Assembly (NCBI RefSeq): GCF_002028425.1
Contig: NZ_CP020042.1
Coordinates: 5,803,560 to 5,867,559, forward strand
Length of the DNA stretch: 64,000 bases
DNA from: Streptomyces katrae
GTDB taxonomy: Bacteria > Actinomycetota > Actinomycetes > Streptomycetales > Streptomycetaceae
Direction of reading: 5' to 3'
This document shows positions 16,920 through 23,054 of this stretch, piece by piece (the first letter of the stretch is position 1; every line of letters begins with the position of its first letter). The notes under the pieces were generated by a model. That model was not told the origin of the DNA, did not search any database, and saw only the letters and a program-made list of their open reading frames with translations. The position numbers were made by a program, and so were the translations under genes.

Positions 16920-17573
16920 GTGCGCGTACTCGTCGTCGAGGACGAGCAGCTGCTCGCCGATGCGGTGGCCACGGGCCTGCGCCGGGAGGCCATGGCCGTG
17001 GACGTCGTGTACGACGGCGCCGCGGCCCTGGAGCGCGTCGGGGTGAACGACTACGACGTGGTCGTGCTCGACCGGGACCTTCCGCTGGTGCACGGCGACG
17101 ACGTCTGCCGGAAGATCATCGAACTCGGCATGGCCACCCGCGTCCTCATGCTCACCGCCTCCGGCGACGTCAGCGACCGCGTGGAGGGCCTGGAGCTGGG
17201 GGCCGACGACTACCTGCCCAAGCCCTTCGCCTTCAGCGAGCTGATCGCCCGCGTCCGCGCCCTGGGCCGGCGGACGACCGTGGCGCTGCCGCCCGTGCTG
17301 GAGCGGGCCGGGATCAAGCTCGACCCCAACCGGCGCGAGGTCTTCCGCGAGGGCCGGGAGGTGCAGCTGGCGCCCAAGGAGTTCGCGGTGCTGGAGGTGC
17401 TCATGCGCAGCGAGGGGACCGTGGTCTCCGCCGAGCAGCTGCTGGAGAAGGCCTGGGACGAGAACACCGACCCCTTCACCAACGTGGTCCGGGTCACGGT
17501 CATGACCCTGCGCCGCAAGCTGGGCGAGCCGCCCGTCATCGTGACCGTGCCCGGCTCCGGCTACCGGATCTGA
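16920..17573 (+). CDS. cutR: Response regulator CutR (OmpR family)
   Basis: A 217-residue DNA-binding response regulator, the length known for CutR. The receiver domain (1-120) has the acidic pair E7-D8, phosphoacceptor D51 in VVVLDRDLPLVHGDD, LTAS, and K in DDYLPKPF. The C-terminal winged helix (~125-217) has the OmpR-type LAPKEFAVLEVLM and TVMTLRRKLG and ends PGSGYRI. CutRS has been linked to secretion stress and to repression of actinorhodin in S. lividans/coelicolor. The GTG at 16920 is preceded by GAAGGAAGGAAA. The identification rests on sequence, length and synteny between hemH and dut. Confidence 0.88.
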   Translation: MRVLVVEDEQLLADAVATGLRREAMAVDVVYDGAAALERVGVNDYDVVVLDRDLPLVHGDDVCRKIIELGMATRVLMLTASGDVSDRVEGLELGADDYLPKPFAFSELIARVRALGRRTTVALPPVLERAGIKLDPNRREVFREGREVQLAPKEFAVLEVLMRSEGTVVSAEQLLEKAWDENTDPFTNVVRVTVMTLRRKLGEPPVIVTVPGSGYRI

Positions 17574-17577
17574 CCCG

Positions 17578-18822
17578 ATGGCCGCGACCCCCTCGCCACC
17601 ACCGGCGCCACCGAAACCCACCTGGGACCCCGGCCAGCCCGAGGGTCCCTTCCCGTGGCTGCGGCCGACCATCCGCATACGGCTCACCCTGCTGTACGGC
17701 GGCATGTTCCTGATCGCCGGGATCCTGCTGCTGTCGATCATCTACCTGCTGGCGGCCCAGGCCCTGCGGGAGGGCAACGCGCTCCCGTTCAAGATCGTGG
17801 GCGGCCAGAAGGTCGAGGTCTCCAGCAGCACCTGCCCCGGCGTGGCCATCGACCAGTCGATCGAGCAGTTCAACGCCGCGATCGGGCAGTGCATCCTCGA
17901 CCAGCGCAAGCACGCGCTGGACGACCTGCTCAGCCGCTCGCTGATGGCCCTGATGGGCCTGAGCGTGATCGCCTTCGCCTTCGGCTACGCGATGGCCGGC
18001 CGGGTGCTCTCGCCGCTGGGCAAGATCACCCGTACCGCCCGCCGGGTGGTCGGCTCCGATCTGACCCGGCGGATCGAGCTGGACGGGCCGGACGACGAGC
18101 TGAAGGAGCTCGCCGACACCTTCGACGAGATGCTCGACCGCCTGGAGCGGGCCTTCACCGCCCAGCAGCGGTTCGTGGCCAACGCCTCGCACGAGCTGCG
18201 GACCCCGCTGGCCATCAACCGGACGCTGCTGGAGGTCCACCTGTCGGATCCCGGTGCGCCGGTGGAGCTCCAGCAGCTGGGCAAGACGCTGCTGGCCACC
18301 AACGAGCGCAGCGAGCAGCTGGTCGAGGGCCTGCTGCTGCTGGCCCGTAGCGAGAACCAGATCGTGGAGCGCAAACCGGTCGACCTGGCGGAGGTCGCCT
18401 CGCGCGCCATCGACCAGGTGCACGGGGAGGCGCAGGCCAAGGGCGTGGAGATCCGCGGCGAGCGCGCCCTGGCCGTGGTCCAGGGCAACGGCGTGCTGCT
18501 GGAGCGGATCGCCCTGAACCTGGTGCAGAACGCCGTCCGGTACAACGTGCCGGAGGGCGGCTGGGTGGAGGTCACGACCGAGGTCCAGCACGGCCAGGCG
18601 GTGATGCTCGTCTCGAACACCGGTCCTGTGGTTCCCGCGTACGAGGTGGACAACCTCTTCGAGCCCTTCAGACGGCTGCGTACGGAGCGAACGGGCAGTG
18701 ACAAGGGTGTGGGCCTCGGCCTGTCCATCGCGCGCTCCGTGGCGCGCGCACACGGCGGCCGCATCCTGGCGACCCCGCGCGAGGGCGGTGGCCTGGTGAT
18801 GCGTGTCACGTTGCCCCTTTGA
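17578..18822 (+). CDS. cutS: Sensor histidine kinase CutS
   Basis: A 414-residue membrane sensor kinase. After a Pro-rich cytoplasmic N-terminus come TM1 (~35-60), an extracytoplasmic loop (~61-120) and TM2 (~122-141), then HAMP (~142-195), HisKA with phosphoaccepting H205 in ASHELRTP, and HATPase_c with N-box NLVQNAVRYN and GVGLGLSIARSVARAHGG. The loop contains exactly two cysteines, C86 (STCPG) and C105 (GQCIL), a feature reported for CutS and proposed to sense extracellular thiol redox or protein-folding state. The gene starts 4 nt after cutR and ends at a long hairpin. Confidence 0.88.
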   Translation: MAATPSPPPAPPKPTWDPGQPEGPFPWLRPTIRIRLTLLYGGMFLIAGILLLSIIYLLAAQALREGNALPFKIVGGQKVEVSSSTCPGVAIDQSIEQFNAAIGQCILDQRKHALDDLLSRSLMALMGLSVIAFAFGYAMAGRVLSPLGKITRTARRVVGSDLTRRIELDGPDDELKELADTFDEMLDRLERAFTAQQRFVANASHELRTPLAINRTLLEVHLSDPGAPVELQQLGKTLLATNERSEQLVEGLLLLARSENQIVERKPVDLAEVASRAIDQVHGEAQAKGVEIRGERALAVVQGNGVLLERIALNLVQNAVRYNVPEGGWVEVTTEVQHGQAVMLVSNTGPVVPAYEVDNLFEPFRRLRTERTGSDKGVGLGLSIARSVARAHGGRILATPREGGGLVMRVTLPL

Positions 18823-18826
18823 TCCG

Positions 18827-18866
18827 CCCTCCAGGTTGTTCGCTGTCAGCGGAACGGCCTGGAGGG
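18827..18866 (+). terminator. cutRS terminator
   Basis: A long two-part hairpin. The basal stem is CCCTCCAGG (18827-18835) with CCTGGAGGG (18858-18866). After a TT/GG internal loop, the upper stem is GTTCGCTG with CAGCGGAAC (one bulged base) around a single-nt apex. It begins 4 bp after the cutS stop. Confidence 0.75.
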
Positions 18867-18883
18867 GTGGCAAGCCTCGACTG

Positions 18884-18897
18884 TGTGATCGATCACA
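18884..18897. promoter_or_regulatory. Perfect 14-bp palindrome TGTGATCGATCACA
   Basis: A fully symmetric site between the cutS terminator and the DUF4193 leader. Its half-site TGTGA resembles CRP-family half-sites, but the spacing is 4 bp instead of 6, so a classical CRP assignment is not justified. Confidence 0.4.
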
Positions 18898-19019
18898 TTG
18901 TCGAGTGTCCGGGCATGTGCGTTCCGTGACCCCGAGAAGGCCGGAAAGCCCGGGAAGTCCGGGTTTCCGGCGCCCCGGATGGCGGGAAATACACGGGGTG
19001 GCGTCCGTGCAATACGCCC

Positions 19020-19041
19020 CCGGGACCGTGTACGGTCCCGG
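19020..19041. repeat. Inverted repeat with perfect 10-bp arms
   Basis: Arms CCGGGACCGT (19020-19029) and ACGGTCCCGG (19032-19041) flank a 2-bp centre GT. It lies 166 bp upstream of the DUF4193 start. The tight apex argues for a DNA operator more than an RNA hairpin, but either is possible. Confidence 0.45.
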
Positions 19042-19206
19042 TCGTCATCCCAGCTGCGGCCCCCTGCGGGCGTGGGGCTGGGTGTCGATTGAGTAACAGA
19101 CCTTGATGTGAGGCAAAATCTCCGCCTCAGGTCGGGCACAAGTCCGGCCTCTCGCGCGTTACGTGCGCTGAGACACCGCTAAATCCCAGAGGGGGAGAGC
19201 GAAAAA

Positions 19207-19503
19207 ATGGCAACGGACTACGACACCCCACGCAAGACCGACGACGACGTCGACAACGACAGCATCGAAGAGCTGAAGGCGCGGCGCAGCGACAAGGTCA
19301 CTTCGAGCGTCGACATCGAGGACTTCGACGGCGCCGAGAGCCTGGAACTCCCGGGTGCGGACCTCTCCAACGAGGAGCTGGCCGTCCGGGTGCTGCCCAA
19401 GCAGGCCGACGAGTTCACCTGCATGAGCTGCTTCCTGGTGCACCACCGCAGCCAGCTGGCTCGTGAGAAGGACGGCCAGCCGATCTGCCGCGACTGCGAC
19501 TAG
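19207..19503 (+). CDS. DUF4193 zinc-ribbon-like protein
   Basis: A 98-residue conserved actinobacterial protein. The N-terminal ~65 residues are acidic and probably flexible (DDDVDNDSIEELKARR, SVDIEDFDGAESLELP). The C-terminus holds a Zn-binding knuckle: C72 and C75 in CMSCFLVHH, and C94 and C97 in CRDCD, the protein ending right after the last cysteine. The pattern matches DUF4193. The role is not known; related proteins are small, abundant and near RbpA-like zinc proteins in size. It has an excellent ribosome site and is followed after 9 nt by the next gene on the same strand. Confidence 0.85.
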   Translation: MATDYDTPRKTDDDVDNDSIEELKARRSDKVTSSVDIEDFDGAESLELPGADLSNEELAVRVLPKQADEFTCMSCFLVHHRSQLAREKDGQPICRDCD

Positions 19504-19512
19504 GTCTCGGCC

Positions 19513-20451
19513 GTGACCGGCTCGACGCCGTTCCGGAAGCTTCGCTTTCGGAAGACCGGCGATCCGGCGGCAGGAGCGCAGGCGGAAACCACGGGCCCGG
19601 CAACGGGCCCCGGGGCCGTCGGCGACCCGGCCTCCGGCACGACTGTCGTGCCGTCCGACACCGCCCCGGCGGTGCCGCCGGCCACAGTGGCGGACGAGGA
19701 GTCCCGGGACAGGCCCGGGGCGCGTCGGATGCAAGCCGTCAAGAACGGTGTGCGCAAGGGCGGCGAGAGTGCGAGAAACGCCGCCCTGTACATCACCGAC
19801 CTCATCATCGAGAACGCCCCGCGCGTTCCGGTCAGGGACCTCGCGACCCTGCGCGCGCAGTTCCCCGGCCTCGGTCCCGATCAGCTGGCCGACAAGCTGA
19901 TCGCCGGGGCCGCCAACGCCACCTCGACCGTGGGTGCGGGCATCGGCGCGGCCGCCATGATGCCGGTCCCGCCCGCCATGCCGGCGGAGCTGGCCGCCGA
20001 GATCACCGGCGTCGCCGCCATCGAGCTGAAGCTCATCGCCGAACTGCACGAGGTCTACGGGCAGCGGCCGCCCGGCACCCTGAAGGACCGCAGCCTCGCC
20101 TACCTCACGGCCTGGACCGAGGAACGCGGGATCGACCTGACCAAGCCGACCACGCTCAACGCGGCGCTCGGCGGCCAGATGAAGCGCGAACTGCGCCAGC
20201 AGATCACGAAACGGATGGTCCGCAACCTGCCCAACCTGATGCCGTTCATGGTCGGCGCCGCCGTCGGCGCGGTCATGAACCGCCGGGACACCAGGAAACT
20301 CGCCGAGAAGGTCCGTACGGACCTGCGCCGCCGGGCCGTGCCCTGGGCGGCCCTCCCCGCCGCCGGACCCGCGCAGCACCCCGCCCAGCCCCTTCCCGGG
20401 GCCGCCCCGGCCGCACTGGAGCCCCCGGACCCCGACGGCTTCGGCCGCTGA
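19513..20451 (+). CDS. Conserved actinobacterial protein with a Gly/Ala-rich hydrophobic core, unknown function
   Basis: 312 residues. The N-terminal ~75 residues are low complexity (Pro/Ala/Thr) and disordered. The conserved part (~75-275) has amphipathic helices around an Ala/Gly/Met-rich hydrophobic stretch at ~135-160 (NATSTVGAGIGAAAMMPVP) and a second hydrophobic piece (~225-245), NLMPFMVGAAVGAVMN. The pattern recalls EcsC-like proteins, but I do not claim membership. The GTG at 19513 sits 9 nt after the DUF4193 stop, so the two are likely co-transcribed. It is convergent with the DUF3093 gene. Confidence 0.6.
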   Translation: MTGSTPFRKLRFRKTGDPAAGAQAETTGPATGPGAVGDPASGTTVVPSDTAPAVPPATVADEESRDRPGARRMQAVKNGVRKGGESARNAALYITDLIIENAPRVPVRDLATLRAQFPGLGPDQLADKLIAGAANATSTVGAGIGAAAMMPVPPAMPAELAAEITGVAAIELKLIAELHEVYGQRPPGTLKDRSLAYLTAWTEERGIDLTKPTTLNAALGGQMKRELRQQITKRMVRNLPNLMPFMVGAAVGAVMNRRDTRKLAEKVRTDLRRRAVPWAALPAAGPAQHPAQPLPGAAPAALEPPDPDGFGR

Positions 20452-20464
20452 CCGCCCCCGGCCC

Positions 20465-20938
20465 TCAGGCCTGCGGAGCCGAAGCCTCCCGCGCGGCGCG
20501 GACCGCCGCCGCCAGGGCGTGGGGCTCGCGCGTGGAGACGTACACGTACGGGGTGGGGTCCGCCGGGTCGGTGACCTCGATCCGGACCGCCGTCGGGATG
20601 TAGCTGCGCATCAGCATGAAGGCCCGCATGTCGGCCTTGTACGTGCGCCAGGCCCGCGCCTCCTCGCCCTCCAGCACCTCGGGCTCGCCCAGCGCCGACA
20701 CCGGGATCCGGGACTCGCCCGCCGCCAGCACCCCGTTCACCACGCGCACCCGGGCGGAGCCCATCGAGCTCACCAGCATCCCCGCCAGCGCGCCGCCGCC
20801 GACGAACCCCGCCAGCAGCGGCAGCGTGCCCAGCGGAAGGGTGATCAGGGCGCCGGCCACACCGGTCAGGGCGGCGATGCCCCACCAGGAGCGGGGGGCG
20901 GAGAGGCGTTCGTCGTGGTGCGCGGGGGAGAGCTGCAT
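20465..20938 (-). CDS. DUF3093 membrane protein
   Basis: A 157-residue actinobacterial protein. After YDERLS-like DERLSAPRSWW come two membrane segments (~20-38 and ~41-58), then a C-terminal soluble beta-rich domain (~63-145) containing VRVVNGVLAAGESRIPVSALG and RRSYIP-like MRSYIPTAVRIEVTDP, typical of DUF3093. The function is not established. The ATG at 20938 is chosen since DERLSAPRSWW is the conserved beginning of the family. It is divergent from the thioesterase gene with only 58 bp between starts. Confidence 0.8.
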   Translation of the reverse strand: MQLSPAHHDERLSAPRSWWGIAALTGVAGALITLPLGTLPLLAGFVGGGALAGMLVSSMGSARVRVVNGVLAAGESRIPVSALGEPEVLEGEEARAWRTYKADMRAFMLMRSYIPTAVRIEVTDPADPTPYVYVSTREPHALAAAVRAAREASAPQA

Positions 20939-20996
20939 GCCCTCAAGCCTCCCACGAGGCGACCGGCGGGTAGCCGCGCGGGTAAGGTCTGCGGCT

Positions 20997-21581
20997 GTGA
21001 GTGGACGAAACACAGCGTTGACGCCCCCGGCCGGTGCCGTCGCTCCGGTCCGGCATCCCGATGCCCCGGCACCCGGAGAGCTCCTCGGTGCGCACTACGA
21101 ACACTGTTTCGGGTGCGGCGGGGGCCAGCCCCACGGGCTCCATCTGGAGGCCCGCGCGGGTGAGGGCGTGCGCGTCACCGCCGAGTTCACCGTCCGTCCC
21201 GCCCACCAGGGCGCGCCGGGCCTCGCCCACGGCGGGGTGCTGGCCACCGCGCTCGACGAGACGCTGGGATCCCTGAACTGGCTGCTGCGCGTCATCGCGG
21301 TGACCGGCCGGCTGGAGACCGACTTCGTGCGGCCCGTCCCGGTCGACACCGTGCTGCACCTGGAGGCCGAGGTCACGGCCGTCGCGGGCCGGAAGATCTA
21401 CTCCACGGCCGTGGGCCGGATAGGCGGCCCGGACGGGCCCGTCGCCGTCCGCGCCGACGCGCTCTTCATCGAGGTGAAGGTCGACCACTTCATCGACAAC
21501 GGTCGGCCCGAGGAGATCCGGGCGGCGATGGCCGACCCGGACCAGGTCAGGCGCGCACGCGCCTTCGAGGTGAACCCCTGA
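20997..21581 (+). CDS. PaaI/hotdog-fold thioesterase
   Basis: A 194-residue hotdog-fold protein of the PaaI/acyl-CoA thioesterase type. Key features are HCFGCGGGQPHGLHLE (~37-52) and the catalytic-loop HGGVLATALDETLG (~79-92), in which the aspartate or glutamate acts on the thioester. The ~25 N-terminal residues are unconserved. The GTG at 20997 gives VSGRNT as the first residues; a later start is possible. The stop codon overlaps the dut start (TGATG), so it is co-translated with dut. The acyl-CoA substrate is unknown. Confidence 0.8.
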   Translation: MSGRNTALTPPAGAVAPVRHPDAPAPGELLGAHYEHCFGCGGGQPHGLHLEARAGEGVRVTAEFTVRPAHQGAPGLAHGGVLATALDETLGSLNWLLRVIAVTGRLETDFVRPVPVDTVLHLEAEVTAVAGRKIYSTAVGRIGGPDGPVAVRADALFIEVKVDHFIDNGRPEEIRAAMADPDQVRRARAFEVNP

Positions 21582-22126
21582 TGTCCCAGAAGAACCACGG
21601 ACCCCGTCATGACGTCGACGTGCTGATCCGCCGCGTCGACCCCGAGGTCCCGGTCCCGGCCTACGGCCACCCCGGCGACGCCGGCTGCGACCTGGTGACC
21701 ACCGTGGCCGCCGAGCTGGAGCCCGGGGAGCGGGCCGTCCTGCCCACCGGCATCTCCATCGCGCTGCCCGACGGGTACGCCGCCTTCGTGCACCCCCGCT
21801 CGGGCCTGGCCGCCCGCTGCGGCCTCGCGCTCGTGAATGCCCCGGGGACGGTGGATGCCGGGTACCGTGGGGAGATCAAGGTGATCGTGGTCAATCTCGA
21901 CCCGCGCGAGAGCGTCCGGTTCGAGCGCTTCGACCGCATTGCCCAGCTGGTTGTCCAGCGGGTCGAGAAGGTCCGCTTCCACGAGGTGGCGGAACTTCCC
22001 GGCTCGGCCCGGGCCGACGGGGGGTTCGGCTCCACCGGCGGTCATGCGGCCGTGGCCGGATCCGGCGCTGGTCAGCAGGGTGGGAATGGCTACGCTTCGG
22101 TCGTAACCGACCGGGAAGGACAGTGA
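21581..22126 (+). CDS. dut: dUTP diphosphatase (dUTPase)
   Basis: Hydrolyses dUTP to dUMP and pyrophosphate, keeping uracil out of DNA and feeding thymidylate synthesis. All trimeric dUTPase motifs are visible in order: YGHPGDAGCDL, HPRSGLAARCG, GTVDAGYRGEIKV, RIAQLVVQRV and the C-terminal P-loop-like ARADGGFGSTGGH. The 181 residues include a ~30-residue C-terminal extension beyond the last motif, normal for Streptomyces. It overlaps the thioesterase stop by one base and is followed 1 nt later by the DUF3710 gene, so the three form an operon. Confidence 0.95.
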   Translation: MSQKNHGPRHDVDVLIRRVDPEVPVPAYGHPGDAGCDLVTTVAAELEPGERAVLPTGISIALPDGYAAFVHPRSGLAARCGLALVNAPGTVDAGYRGEIKVIVVNLDPRESVRFERFDRIAQLVVQRVEKVRFHEVAELPGSARADGGFGSTGGHAAVAGSGAGQQGGNGYASVVTDREGQ

Positions 22127-22127
22127 C

Positions 22128-22895
22128 GTGTTCGGACGTCGCAAGAAGAACGACTCCGCCGACGACGGCGGCGCGGCCGAGCAGGTCGACGGCGTGCGCC
22201 CCGACGAGGCGGCCGAAGCCGGGGAACCCCGGCGGGTGAACCTGCCTCCGGCCCCGCGGCCCGACGGCCCCTGGGACGTCTCCGAGGTGCCCGGCAACCC
22301 CGCGGACGGCCGGGTCGACCTCGGCGGCATCCTCGTCCCCGGTGTCGAGGGCATGGAACTGCGCGTCGAGGTCGCCGGTGACGCGATCGTCGCCGCCACC
22401 GTGGTCCTGCGGGACAGCGCCGTCCAGCTTCAGGCCTTCGCCGCCCCCAAGAAGGAGGGCATCTGGGGCGAGGTCCGCGAGGAGATCGCCTCGGGCATCA
22501 CCCAGCAGGGCGGTCTCATCGACGAGGTCGACGGGCCCCTGGGCTGGGAGCTGCGCGCGCAGGTCCCCGTTCCGCTGCCCGACGGCCAGACCGGCGCCCA
22601 GCTGGTGCGCTTCGTCGGCGTCGACGGCCCGCGCTGGTTCCTGCGCGGCGTCATCTCCGGCCAGGGCGCGGTGCGCCCCGAGTCGGCCGGCGTGCTGGAG
22701 CAGATCTTCCGGGACACCGTCGTCGTGCGCGGCGAGGGCCCGATGGCCCCGCGCGACCCCATCGTCCTGAAGCTGCCGAACGACGCCCAGATGGTGCCGG
22801 ACGGCGTGCAGACGGCCGAGGACCAGGAGAGCTCCCGCTTCTCCGGCGGCATGGGCCAGCTGGAGCAGGGCCCGATGATCACCGAGATCCGCTGA
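22128..22895 (+). CDS. DUF3710 protein
   Basis: A 255-residue conserved actinobacterial protein that regularly follows dut. A charged N-terminal segment (FGRRKKNDSADD) and acidic linker precede a conserved beta-rich domain (~50-235) with RVDLGGILVPGVEGMELR and KKEGIWGEVREEI, then GPRWFLRGVISGQGA. There are no membrane segments and no catalytic motif that I can name. The GTG at 22128 directly follows the dut stop. A clear hairpin terminator lies 34 bp downstream. Confidence 0.85.
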   Translation: MFGRRKKNDSADDGGAAEQVDGVRPDEAAEAGEPRRVNLPPAPRPDGPWDVSEVPGNPADGRVDLGGILVPGVEGMELRVEVAGDAIVAATVVLRDSAVQLQAFAAPKKEGIWGEVREEIASGITQQGGLIDEVDGPLGWELRAQVPVPLPDGQTGAQLVRFVGVDGPRWFLRGVISGQGAVRPESAGVLEQIFRDTVVVRGEGPMAPRDPIVLKLPNDAQMVPDGVQTAEDQESSRFSGGMGQLEQGPMITEIR

Positions 22896-22928
22896 ACCGG
22901 CGGACCTCGGCGCCACCCGTTTCACACC

Positions 22929-22960
22929 GCGGGCCGTACTCCTCCGGGGATACGGCCCGC
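22929..22960 (+). terminator. Terminator of the thioesterase-dut-DUF3710 operon
   Basis: Perfect 10-bp arms GCGGGCCGTA and TACGGCCCGC with a 12-nt loop, 34 bp after the DUF3710 stop. Confidence 0.75.
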
Positions 22961-23054
22961 TGCCGTACCCGCCGGGCGTCAGGGATGCGTCAGGGATCTC
23001 CGTCCGGCCGCCGATCGGTGCGTGAACAGCGGGAACGTCCCCGAGAATGAGCGC

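Larger units (their letters stand above)
18823..19206. other. 384-bp intergenic region upstream of the DUF4193 gene
   Basis: It contains the cutRS terminator (18827-18866), a perfect palindrome (18884-18897), a 10-bp-arm inverted repeat (19020-19041) and a further 6-bp-arm repeat, TGAGGC (19109-19114) with GCCTCA (19124-19129). A strong ribosome site, GAGGGGGAGA, precedes the ATG at 19207. No ORF is convincing. The number of dyads suggests a regulated promoter with a structured leader. Confidence 0.5.

Noticed and set aside
18884..18897. CRP site
   Set aside because: The palindrome TGTGATCGATCACA has CRP-like half-sites but a 4-bp instead of a 6-bp spacer, so I record it only as an unassigned palindrome.
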